A model generated the notes under the pieces. The model saw nothing but the letters and a program-made list of their open reading frames with translations, did not search any database and was not told where the DNA came from. 64,000 bases of DNA, from positions 1 through 64,000 of the forward strand of contig NZ_NKHL01000106.1 in assembly GCF_002934685.1 (NCBI RefSeq). The letters are read 5' to 3'. How positions within the stretch are numbered: the first letter of the stretch is position 1; each line of letters starts with the position of its first letter. The DNA is from Pseudomonas bohemica. GTDB taxonomy: Bacteria > Pseudomonadota > Gammaproteobacteria > Pseudomonadales > Pseudomonadaceae. Positions 25,312-33,356 of the stretch are shown here, piece by piece. Position numbers and translations under genes: made by a program.

Positions 25312-27126
25312 ATGACCAGCACTTCCTCTCTCCCACGCCGCCCTCGCTGGCGCAGCCTTGCGCTGCTGGCCCTGATTCTGGCGCCGTTGCTGTGGCCGCT
25401 CGAGCATCTGGCCGAGCATTACTACCGCAACGAACTGCTGAGCCAGAATCGCCAGACGCTGGATCTCTACGTCGCCAACCTGCTCGGCACCCTGCACCGC
25501 TATGAAGTCCTGCCGCAAATCCTCGGCGACCTGCCCGGCCTGCGTGCAATGCTGGCCAATCCGCAAGACAAGCAAACCCGGGAGCGGGCCAACCTGCTGC
25601 TGATGAATACGGCCCGTCAGACCGGCGCAGAAGTCATCTACCTGATGGCTCCCAACGGCGACACTCTCGCCGCCTCGAACTGGGACAAACGCGACAGCTT
25701 CGTGGGCCGCAACTTCGCGTTTCGCCCCTATTTCAGTAACGCCATGGCGGGCAACCTCGGGCGCTTTTTCGGTCTGGGCACGACCTCGGCCAAGCGCGGT
25801 TATTTCTTCGCCGCCGCCGTGCACGATGGCAATACCGTGATCGGCGTGCTGGTGGTCAAGGTCGATCTGGACCTGACCGAAACGCTCTGGGGCAAAACCC
25901 CCGAACAACTGCTGGTCACCGACCACAACGGCGTGGTGATCCTGACTTCCAACCCCGCCTGGCGCTTTCGTGCGACACGCCCGCTCAGCGAAGAAGAGAA
26001 ACAGGCGATCGTCGCCATTCAGCCTTACCCGACCCGAGATCCACGCCCCCTGCAACTGGATGAACACGGCTGGCTGACCCAGACCCAGCAAATCGACGAA
26101 ACCGGCTGGAGCGTGAACATCCTGGCGCCCAAGGTACTGGTTTCGCGCCCCGTGCGCACGGTCGTGGCCATTGGCGGGGCGACGTTGCTGGTGATCATGT
26201 TGCTTCTGGGAATCATGATGCAGCGGCGCCGTCACTACCTGGACCGCATCAACTTCGAGGGCAAGGCGCGGCGTGAACTGGAAGTGCGGGTCATCGAGCG
26301 CACCAGCGACCTGGAAGGCCTGAACCGGCGTCTGCGCCAGGAAGTGCTTGAGCGCGAACATGCCCAGCAGGAGCTGTTCCGCGCCCAGGATGAACTGGTG
26401 CAGGCGGGCAAGCTGTCGGCTCTGGGCACCATGTCGGCGAGCATCAGCCATGAACTCAATCAACCATTGGCGGCAATTCGCAGCTACGCGGAAAATGCTG
26501 AGGTCCTGCTCGATCATCAACGCACCGAAGACGCTCGCGGCAACCTCAAACTGATCAGCGAACTGACCGGGCGCATGGCCTCGATCATCGCCCATCTGCG
26601 CGCCTTCGCCCGACGCGATCGTCACGCCCCGGAAAGCGTGGCTCTGCAACCGGCGCTGGACGATGCGCTGGCGCTGCTCGGTAAACGTCGTCGAGCGATG
26701 GACGTCGAACTGATTCGCGACCTGCCGGACGCAACGCTGTGGGTGCAGGCCGGTGAAACCCGCCTGCGTCAGGTGCTGGGCAATCTGTTGGCAAACGCCT
26801 TGGATGCGCTGACCGAAAAAGGCCCGCCGCGCAAACTGTGGATCAGTGCCGAGCACAGCGCCCAGGGCGTCAACCTGTACATTCGCGACAACGGCCCGGG
26901 CTTTTCCCGTGAGGCGCTGGAACATGCGCGCGAGCCGTTTTTCACCACCAAGACCCGCACCCAGGGCCTGGGACTGGGCCTTGCGATCTGCGATACCCTG
27001 ATGCGCGCCTTGGGTGGCGAGTTATTGTTCGCCAACCATCCCGAAGGTGGTGCGTTGCTGACGCTGCGCATGCGCACCGGGGCTTCAGGGGTCAGTCTTC
27101 AACCGCCGGAGGATCTATCTGCATGA
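25312..27126 (+). CDS. dctB: DctB-type sensor histidine kinase
   Basis: This 604-residue protein has membrane segments at about 13-32 and 282-302 enclosing a double-PDC periplasmic sensor (about 40-280, with SNWDKRDSFVGRNFAFRPYF). A cytoplasmic coiled linker follows (about 310-370), then the dimerisation/phosphoacceptor box SASISHELNQPLAAIRSYAE and an ATPase domain with NLLANALDAL, RDNGPGF and GLGLGLAICDTL. This is the DctB layout, which senses C4-dicarboxylates in rhizobia and Pseudomonas. The start at 25312 keeps the gene clear of the REP; the longer frame from 25225 runs through it. It is coupled to dctD by ATGA overlap. No dctA or dctPQM is in the window, so the ligand remains inferred. 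Confidence 0.85.
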   Translation: MTSTSSLPRRPRWRSLALLALILAPLLWPLEHLAEHYYRNELLSQNRQTLDLYVANLLGTLHRYEVLPQILGDLPGLRAMLANPQDKQTRERANLLLMNTARQTGAEVIYLMAPNGDTLAASNWDKRDSFVGRNFAFRPYFSNAMAGNLGRFFGLGTTSAKRGYFFAAAVHDGNTVIGVLVVKVDLDLTETLWGKTPEQLLVTDHNGVVILTSNPAWRFRATRPLSEEEKQAIVAIQPYPTRDPRPLQLDEHGWLTQTQQIDETGWSVNILAPKVLVSRPVRTVVAIGGATLLVIMLLLGIMMQRRRHYLDRINFEGKARRELEVRVIERTSDLEGLNRRLRQEVLEREHAQQELFRAQDELVQAGKLSALGTMSASISHELNQPLAAIRSYAENAEVLLDHQRTEDARGNLKLISELTGRMASIIAHLRAFARRDRHAPESVALQPALDDALALLGKRRRAMDVELIRDLPDATLWVQAGETRLRQVLGNLLANALDALTEKGPPRKLWISAEHSAQGVNLYIRDNGPGFSREALEHAREPFFTTKTRTQGLGLGLAICDTLMRALGGELLFANHPEGGALLTLRMRTGASGVSLQPPEDLSA

Positions 27127-28502
27127 CCACGGACACCGCCATCGACAGCCGAATTCAGGTTGTGCTGATCGACGACGACCCGCATCTGCGTCAGGCCCTG
27201 AGCCAGACGCTGGACCTGGCCGGCCTGAAAATCCTGCCGCTGAGCGATGCCACTGGGCTGCAAGCACGGCTTGGCCGCGACTGGCCGGGCGTGGTCGTCA
27301 GCGATATCCGCATGCCCGGCATCGACGGCCTTGAGCTGCTGAGCCAGCTTCATGCTCAGGACCCGGACCTGCCAGTGCTGCTGATCACGGGCCACGGTGA
27401 TGTGCCGCTCGCGGTGCAGGCAATGCGCGCCGGGGCCTACGACTTTCTTGAGAAGCCCTTCGCCAGCGATGCGCTGCTCGACAGCGTACGTCGCGCCCTC
27501 GCCCTGCGTCGGTTGGTGCTGGACAACCGCAGCCTGCGAATGGAACTCAGCGATCGCCAGCAATTGAGCGCACGTCTGGTGGGCCTTTCGGCACAGATGC
27601 AGCGCCTGCGCGATCAGATCGGCGCCCTGGCAGCGACCAGGGCCGATGTGTTGATTCTGGGTGAGACCGGCGCTGGTAAAGAGGTCGTTGCCCGCGCGTT
27701 GCATGACCTGTCAAACCGTCGCAACGGTCCTTTCGTGGCGATCAACGCCGGCGCGCTGGCTGAGTCGGTGGTCGAAAGCGAGCTGTTCGGCCACGAGCCA
27801 GGCGCTTTTACCGGCGCGCAGAAACGACGCATCGGCAAGTTCGAATTCGCCAACGGCGGCACGCTGTTTCTCGACGAGATCGAGAGCATGAGCATGGATG
27901 TGCAGGTCAAGCTGCTGCGTCTGTTGCAGGAACGGGTGGTCGAGCGTTTGGGCGGCAATCAGCAGATCCCACTGGATATCCGCGTTATCGCAGCGACCAA
28001 GGAGGATTTGCGCCACGCAGCCGACCAGGGACGTTTCCGTGCCGACTTGTATTACCGCTTGAACGTCGCGCCGTTGCGCATTCCGCCGCTGCGCGACAGA
28101 GGCGAAGATGCACTGGTGCTGTTCCAGCATTTCGCCGACGCCGCGAGCCTGCGTCACGGCCTGCCCCGCCAAGAACTTCAGCCAGGGCATCGGGCGCTGC
28201 TGTTGCGCCACAGCTGGCCGGGTAACGTGCGCGAACTGCAGAACGCCGCCGAGCGCTTCGCCCTGGGTCTGGAACTTGAACTGGAAGGTGCCGCGCAGCA
28301 GGACATGCCTGCTTCGACCGGCGGCCTGAGCGAGCAGGTCGAAGCCTTCGAACGCGCGCTGATCGCCGCCGAACTGACCCGCCCCCACAGCTCGGTGCGC
28401 AGTCTCGCCGAATCCCTCGGCGTACCGCGCAAAACCCTGCACGACAAACTGCGCAAACATGGCCTGAATTTCAGCGGCGGTAGCTCCGATGACAATGACT
28501 GA
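27123..28502 (+). CDS. dctD: DctD-type sigma-54-dependent response regulator
   Basis: This 459-residue protein has a receiver domain (about 10-125) with acidic pocket IDDDPH, phosphoacceptor DIRMPG, and TGHGDVPLAV. The AAA+ domain (about 155-390) has Walker A GETGAGKE, the sigma-54-contact loop GAFTGAQ, Walker B LFLDEI and a sensor II region HSWPGNVREL. A Fis-type HTH at the C-terminus ends SLGVPRKTLHDKLRKHGL. It activates sigma-54 promoters when phosphorylated by the adjacent kinase. It probably controls a dicarboxylate transporter elsewhere. Confidence 0.9.
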   Translation: MTTDTAIDSRIQVVLIDDDPHLRQALSQTLDLAGLKILPLSDATGLQARLGRDWPGVVVSDIRMPGIDGLELLSQLHAQDPDLPVLLITGHGDVPLAVQAMRAGAYDFLEKPFASDALLDSVRRALALRRLVLDNRSLRMELSDRQQLSARLVGLSAQMQRLRDQIGALAATRADVLILGETGAGKEVVARALHDLSNRRNGPFVAINAGALAESVVESELFGHEPGAFTGAQKRRIGKFEFANGGTLFLDEIESMSMDVQVKLLRLLQERVVERLGGNQQIPLDIRVIAATKEDLRHAADQGRFRADLYYRLNVAPLRIPPLRDRGEDALVLFQHFADAASLRHGLPRQELQPGHRALLLRHSWPGNVRELQNAAERFALGLELELEGAAQQDMPASTGGLSEQVEAFERALIAAELTRPHSSVRSLAESLGVPRKTLHDKLRKHGLNFSGGSSDDND

Positions 28503-28959
28503 TCCCGACTCCAAAGCCCAACATCTGGAAAACGTCCTGCATCACGATATCCCCCTGACCCGCGACATGGGCATGAAGGTCATCAGCTGGGAGAACCAGC
28601 AACTGCGCCTGCATCTTCCTCTGGCGCAGAACATCAATCATAAGAGCACGCTGTTCGGCGGCAGCCTGTATTGCGGCGCGGTGCTGGCGGGCTGGGGGTG
28701 GTTGTATCTGCGGCTGAAAGAGGCTGGAGTCGATGACGGACACATCGTGATTCAGGAGGGCCAGATCAGCTATCCCTTGCCAGTCAAGCGCGACGGCGTA
28801 GCGATCTGCGATGCGCCGGATGTGGCGACCTGGGACAGGTTCGTGAAGATGTATCAACGGCGTGGGCGTGCGCGATTGGCATTGAACACGCGAATCGTGG
28901 CCGAGGGTTCGGAGGAGCCGGCGGTGGAGTTTGTGGGGCAGTATGTGTTGCATCGATGA
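28489..28959 (+). CDS. YiiD-type hotdog thioesterase
   Basis: This 156-residue protein matches the YiiD C-terminal thioesterase domain: LAQNINHKSTLFGGSLYCGA (about 44-63), WGWLYLRLKE, and the strand-rich segment to GQYVLHR. It overlaps the end of dctD by 14 bases in another frame, so it is likely co-transcribed with dctBD. A functional link to dicarboxylate sensing is not evident. The putative substrate is an acyl-CoA or acyl-ACP. Confidence 0.8.
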   Translation: MTMTDPDSKAQHLENVLHHDIPLTRDMGMKVISWENQQLRLHLPLAQNINHKSTLFGGSLYCGAVLAGWGWLYLRLKEAGVDDGHIVIQEGQISYPLPVKRDGVAICDAPDVATWDRFVKMYQRRGRARLALNTRIVAEGSEEPAVEFVGQYVLHR

Positions 28960-28973
28960 ACGCAGACGCGCTT

Positions 28974-29119
28974 CTGCCCGGAGTCCGGCTTGCCGACGAT
29001 CTGCTGCGAAGCGGCAGAACACCGGTGAATGCAATATTCAGGTATGACGCAGGCGTCTGATTTTGCCGCCGCTGCGCGCAGGATCGCCTGCAAGCATGGC
29101 TCCCACGCCCTCCGGGCAG
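28974..29119. repeat. Complex extragenic inverted repeat
   Basis: CTGCCCGGA at 28974-28982 is the exact reverse complement of TCCGGGCAG at 29111-29119. Within lie CAGACGC/GCGTCTG-type inner arms and a REP-like half (GATCGCCTGCAAGCATGGCT). It occupies the whole gap between converging genes and is probably a degenerate REP cluster that may also terminate both transcripts. Confidence 0.5.
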
Positions 29120-29138
29120 AATCAAGAGCGAATGGCGC

Positions 29139-29981
29139 TCAGCCCTTCGCCAACTCGATCAATGCCTGGCGCCAGGACGCCTCCCCCGGCAACGCCACAA
29201 AGAACGCATTGAGCAACGATTCCCTCGGCGGGTAATCGAACGTGTCGCCCGCCAGATTCAGTACCACGCCGCCCGCGCCTTCAAGCACGCCCTGGGCGGC
29301 GGCGGTGTCCCACTGCGATGTGGGCGCAAGGCGCGGATAGCAATCAGCCGAACCTTGCGCCAACAGGCAAAACTTCAGCGAGCTGCCGATATTGGTCAGC
29401 TTCAACTCACCCACCACGGCAGACAATCCGGCCAACAGTTTTTCCTGCTCCGGGCTGGAATGGCGGCGGCTGGCAACCACGGTAAACGCCTCACTTTCGG
29501 CGGGCTGCTGACGCACCTTGATCGGCTCGATGTGATCGGCATTATCACTGCGCCATGCGCCCAGCCCGGCGCCACCGAAGTAGCAGCGATCATTGGTCGG
29601 CATCGACACCACGCCGAACACCACACGCCCGTTCTCGATCAGCGCGACGTTGACCGTGAATTCATCGCTGCCGGCAATGAATTCCTTGGTGCCGTCCAGC
29701 GGATCGACCAGCCACCAGCGCTGCCACTGACTGCGCTCGCTTAGCGGGATGTTGGCATCTTCTTCCGACAGGATGTGAATGCTCGGGTCCAGCGCCTTCA
29801 GGCCCGCCACCAGCAATTCATGGGCAGCGAGATCGGCAGCGGTGACTGGCGAATTATCGGACTTGGCTGTGACTTCGACGCCCGAGCGCCAGAACGGCAA
29901 GATGGCTTCCCCTGCACGGCGGCACAGGTCGATCACCGGCGCCAGCAGCGGGTGCGGCAAATCAGCGAATACGTCGGTCAT
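29139..29981 (-). CDS. cysQ: 3'(2'),5'-bisphosphate nucleotidase
   Basis: This 280-residue magnesium-dependent phosphatase of the inositol monophosphatase superfamily hydrolyses adenosine 3',5'-bisphosphate, a by-product of sulphate assimilation. Motifs are ILSEEDANIP (about 70-79), the metal site DPLDGTKEFI (about 92-101) and QWDTAAAQGVLEGAGG (about 222-237). Its start overlaps the nudE stop by four bases; the nudE-cysQ pair divergent from yrfG is a common Pseudomonas arrangement. Confidence 0.93.
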   Translation of the reverse strand: MTDVFADLPHPLLAPVIDLCRRAGEAILPFWRSGVEVTAKSDNSPVTAADLAAHELLVAGLKALDPSIHILSEEDANIPLSERSQWQRWWLVDPLDGTKEFIAGSDEFTVNVALIENGRVVFGVVSMPTNDRCYFGGAGLGAWRSDNADHIEPIKVRQQPAESEAFTVVASRRHSSPEQEKLLAGLSAVVGELKLTNIGSSLKFCLLAQGSADCYPRLAPTSQWDTAAAQGVLEGAGGVVLNLAGDTFDYPPRESLLNAFFVALPGEASWRQALIELAKG

Positions 29982-30544
29982 GGCTGAAACACTCCGCGCT
30001 GGGTCAGTAAATCCCGCGCCAGATACAGCGCGGCCAAGGCGCGGCCTTCGGAAAACTGCGGGTGTTGCGCCAGGCTTGCCAGCTCGCGCAGGTTGATCTT
30101 GTCCACACCCATCGGCTCTGGCTCGTCGCCTTCAAGCCGCTCTTCATACAGATCGGTGGCCAGCACCACCTGAATTTTCTGGCTCATGTAGCCCGGCGAG
30201 AGCGACAGCTCTGTCAGATGCTCCAGGCAATGGGCGCCGAAACCGGCTTCTTCCTTGAGTTCACGATTGGCGGCGGCCAGCACGTCTTCGCCCGGCTCGA
30301 TCAGGCCTTTGGGCAAGGACAGCTCGTACTCGTCGGTGCCACCGCAATACTCTTCCACCAGCACCGCGTGTTCGGCATCGAGCATTGCCACGATCATGAC
30401 CGCGCCGTATCCGTTGCCGCGCCCGACCAGACGCTCATAAACACGTTCGACGCCGTTGGAAAAGCGCAACTGCACTTCTTCGACTCGGAACAGACGGCTG
30501 CTCGCGACGATTTCACGAGCGAGTACGGTGGGTTTCTGGCGCAT
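29978..30544 (-). CDS. nudE: ADP compounds hydrolase NudE (Nudix)
   Basis: This 188-residue Nudix hydrolase acts on ADP-ribose, NADH and related dinucleotides. The Nudix box lies at about 83-105, with GLIEPGEDVLAAANREL followed by KEEAG. The N-terminal VLAREIVASSRLFRVEEVQL is typical of NudE. It is first in the nudE-cysQ unit; both enzymes clear nucleotide by-products. The intergenic region to yrfG (about 98 bp) must hold both promoters. Confidence 0.92.
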   Translation of the reverse strand: MRQKPTVLAREIVASSRLFRVEEVQLRFSNGVERVYERLVGRGNGYGAVMIVAMLDAEHAVLVEEYCGGTDEYELSLPKGLIEPGEDVLAAANRELKEEAGFGAHCLEHLTELSLSPGYMSQKIQVVLATDLYEERLEGDEPEPMGVDKINLRELASLAQHPQFSEGRALAALYLARDLLTQRGVFQP

Positions 30545-30642
30545 GGCAAGCTCCTTGGTGTAGATGGGCTACTATACCGTGGCTTTTCTGATTGTCTTTG
30601 CCTGAAAAACCACAGCGATTCATTCAACGCCGAGAGATTTAC

Positions 30643-31305
30643 ATGCCTTCTTTACCCTGGCGCGATATCGATACCGTCCTGCTTGACATGGACGGAACGC
30701 TGCTCGACCTGCACTTCGACAACCACTTCTGGCTCGAGCACTTGCCCAAACGCTATGCCGAAACCCACGGAGTGAGCCTGGCGATGGCGCAAATGGAGCT
30801 GATGCCATTGTTCGAAAAGAACGCTGGCACGCTGAACTGGTATTGCACCGATTTCTGGAGCACAGAGCTGAAACTGTCGGTAAAAGACCTGAAGGTTGAA
30901 ATCGCGCACCTGATCGCGCTGCGCCCTGATGCCGAGACGTTTCTGGCTGCGATCAAACGGGCAGGCAAGCGCGTGATCATGATCACCAATGCCCATCGCG
31001 ACTCGTTGTCGCTGAAAATGGAGCGCCTGCAACTGGCGCCTTATTTCGAGCGGCTGATCAGCTCCCACGATTACGGCTATCCCAAGGAAAACATGCAGTT
31101 CTGGGACGCGTTGCATGCCGATATCGATTTCGACCCGGACCGCAGTCTGTTCATCGACGACACCTTGCCGATCCTTCGCAGCGCCGGGCGGTATGGAGTT
31201 CGGCATCTGCTGGCAGTGCGCGAGCCGGACAGCCGCAAAGGGCCGAAGGACACGGAAGAGTTCGCGGCGGTCGAGGATTACCGGGAGTTGGTTAAGGGGC
31301 TATGA
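30643..31305 (+). CDS. yrfG: GMP/IMP nucleotidase YrfG (HAD hydrolase)
   Basis: This 220-residue HAD-superfamily phosphatase has motif I LLDMDGTLLD (about 12-21), motif II MITNAHRD, the motif III lysine in YGYPKENMQFW and motif IV LFIDDTLPIL. The E. coli homologue dephosphorylates GMP and IMP. The ATG at 30643 is chosen because homology begins there and GAGAG lies eight to nine bases upstream; an extension to 30592 is unsupported. Divergent from nudE-cysQ. Confidence 0.92.
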   Translation: MPSLPWRDIDTVLLDMDGTLLDLHFDNHFWLEHLPKRYAETHGVSLAMAQMELMPLFEKNAGTLNWYCTDFWSTELKLSVKDLKVEIAHLIALRPDAETFLAAIKRAGKRVIMITNAHRDSLSLKMERLQLAPYFERLISSHDYGYPKENMQFWDALHADIDFDPDRSLFIDDTLPILRSAGRYGVRHLLAVREPDSRKGPKDTEEFAAVEDYRELVKGL

Positions 31306-31330
31306 CTTTCAGACCCCACCGCCGATTAAC

Positions 31331-31419
31331 TGTGGGAGTGAGCTTGCTCACGAAGAGGCAGGTACAGACGCTACATCATCAGCGGCTGGGGCTCAGACTT
31401 CGTGAGCAAGCTCACTCCC
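31331..31419. repeat. REP doublet, GTGGGAGTGAGCTTGCTC type
   Basis: TGTGGGAGTGAGCTTGCTCA and its mirror GTGAGCAAGCTCACTCCC flank a 48-base centre. It lies 25 bp after the yrfG stop. Nearly identical in arms to the copies at 18429, 37029 and 59249. Confidence 0.88.
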
Positions 31420-31533
31420 TCAGAAGATATGCGTTCTGCTGTTCTACATCACTCCCCCGGCCGATCATCCCCCCATGCGACATCTTGCCGCGTTAGAATC
31501 CCCCGAGCCTGCCCTGTGCCTTGCGGAGTGAAC

Positions 31534-32421
31534 ATGGACATCAAACAGCTGAAATTCCTGATTGCCCTCGACGAAACCCGTCACTTCGGGCAGGCAGCAG
31601 CGCGTTGCCATATCACTCAGCCGACGCTTTCCATGCGTCTGCGCAATCTGGAAGAAGAGCTGGACCTGCCGTTGGTCAATCGCGGCCAACGCTTTGAAGG
31701 ATTTACCGCCCCCGGCGAGCGCGTGCTGGCCTGGGCGCGCACTGTGCTGGCGGCCTACGACGGTTTGCAGGCCGAAGCGGCGGCCTGTCGAGGGCATCTT
31801 GTAGGCACCTTGCGGTTGGGCGTTGTGCCGTTGTCCAACTTCGATCCGCTGCCGCTGCTGCAACGTCTGCACAGCATTCATCCGAACATGCACTTCGAGC
31901 TTTCTTCCCTCAGCTCCGAGCAGATTCTCGACCAACTGGCGAGCAACCGGCTGGACTTGGGCGTCTCTTACCTGGAGCGACTGGACAGCGACCGATTCGA
32001 TTCTCTGGAACTGGCCCAAACCCGCATGGGCCTGATGTACGACCAGCGTCACTTCAGCTTCGGCGAAGAACCGCTGAGCTGGGAGAGCCTGATCGAGCTG
32101 CCACTGGGCATGCTCACCAGCGGGATGCATTTCCGGCAATCCATCGACCACAACTTTCACAGTCGGGGCCTTACGCCTCAACCGCTGATCCAGACCGATG
32201 CCGTGCATCAGTTATTGCAAGCGGTTCACGGCGGTTTCTGTTGCGCGATCATGCCACTCGATGGTGGGCTGGAAACCCTGACCGAACATCTACGTCTGCA
32301 ACCCATCAAGCACGCCCAGACGCTTGCCGGGCTGGGGCTGATCATGCGTCGCTCGGCACCCCGTTCAGCGCTGGCTGAGGCGTGCTTCGGGCTCTATCAG
32401 AAAATGATCCAGCCATCTTGA
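31534..32421 (+). CDS. LysR-family regulator
   Basis: This 295-residue protein has the N-terminal HTH MDIKQLKFLIALDETRHFGQ and AAARCHITQPTLSMRLRNLE, and an OxyR/CynR-like effector domain (about 90-290). GGAG stands seven bases before the ATG. It is followed 95 bp later, on the same strand, by fdhD and a molybdoenzyme, and is the obvious candidate regulator of that pair, although targets cannot be read from sequence. A longer frame starting at 31402 runs back through the REP doublet and is rejected. Confidence 0.9.
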   Translation: MDIKQLKFLIALDETRHFGQAAARCHITQPTLSMRLRNLEEELDLPLVNRGQRFEGFTAPGERVLAWARTVLAAYDGLQAEAAACRGHLVGTLRLGVVPLSNFDPLPLLQRLHSIHPNMHFELSSLSSEQILDQLASNRLDLGVSYLERLDSDRFDSLELAQTRMGLMYDQRHFSFGEEPLSWESLIELPLGMLTSGMHFRQSIDHNFHSRGLTPQPLIQTDAVHQLLQAVHGGFCCAIMPLDGGLETLTEHLRLQPIKHAQTLAGLGLIMRRSAPRSALAEACFGLYQKMIQPS

Positions 32422-32516
32422 TCGACGTCATCTATCACGGCATCAGTACTAGCGATTAGACGTTATCCAAGCAGGAGCCTAGGCTTAAGGCCTGAATACT
32501 CTGCCGGTACGTCCCG

Positions 32517-33356
32517 ATGCATGCCAAGCGCACGGAGAGCACGGCGCCCGCAAACCCTCTGCCCGCGCCTGCCGCAAGCCAGTCCTACAGCTACTCGAAC
32601 CTCGAGCACGACACCTGCGAGCCTAACGTGCTCGCCGAAGAGGTGGCGTTGGCCATTGCCTATAACGGCATCAGCCAGGCGGTAATGCTGGTTACGCCCA
32701 CCGATCTGGAAGACTTTATCGTCGGTTTCAGCATCGGCAGCGGCATCATCGAGTCCCCGGACGAAATCTACGACATCAAGCTCGGCGGCTGCGGCTCTGC
32801 GCAAACCGCCGAAGTCGAGATCGCCAGTCGTGCCTTCTGGAACCTCAAGACCCAACGTCGACAGCTGGCAGGCACCAGCGGCTGCGGGCTGTGTGGCGTT
32901 GAAGCGGTGGAGCAGGCGCTGCCCGAACTGAACGTGCTGCCCGGCGCTCCATTACCGCCCGCTGCATGGCTCAGAGACCTGCGAGAGCGTCTGGACGAAT
33001 TCCAGCCACTGGGTCAGCACTGCGGCGCGGTTCACGCCGCGATATTCATGAACGATCGCGGTCAGTTGCTGCTGGGCCGGGAAGACATTGGCCGGCACAA
33101 CGCCCTCGACAAGCTGATCGGCGCGCTGATTCGCCAGAACATTCCGACCACTGGCGGGCTGGCGATCGTGACCAGTCGCTGCAGTCTGGAACTGATCCAG
33201 AAAGTCCTGCGCGCCGGGATTCAAACCCTGGTCAGCCTGTCCTCGCCCACGGGCCTGGCGCTGCAATGGGCGCGTCGACACAACCTCAACCTCATTCATC
33301 TGCCAAAACACAGTGCGCCGCGGGTTTACAGTCCTGCGTTGGAGAATAAAGCGTGA
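32517..33356 (+). CDS. fdhD: Formate dehydrogenase sulphurtransferase FdhD
   Basis: This 279-residue protein transfers sulphur from IscS-type desulphurase to the bis-MGD molybdenum cofactor of formate dehydrogenases. The key pair of cysteines is in SGCGLCGVE (about 121-129), preceded by GGCGSAQTAEVEIASR. The MGD-binding part has LGREDIGRHNALDKLIGA and TSRCSLELIQK. It directly precedes and overlaps the FdhF/YdeP-type gene, its expected client. The start region is proline/alanine-rich; the ATG at 32517 fits the family length. Confidence 0.94.
   Translation: MHAKRTESTAPANPLPAPAASQSYSYSNLEHDTCEPNVLAEEVALAIAYNGISQAVMLVTPTDLEDFIVGFSIGSGIIESPDEIYDIKLGGCGSAQTAEVEIASRAFWNLKTQRRQLAGTSGCGLCGVEAVEQALPELNVLPGAPLPPAAWLRDLRERLDEFQPLGQHCGAVHAAIFMNDRGQLLLGREDIGRHNALDKLIGALIRQNIPTTGGLAIVTSRCSLELIQKVLRAGIQTLVSLSSPTGLALQWARRHNLNLIHLPKHSAPRVYSPALENKA

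Noticed and set aside
25309..26925. A 538-codon minus-strand frame opposite dctB
   Set aside because: Antisense shadow of a complete histidine kinase gene.
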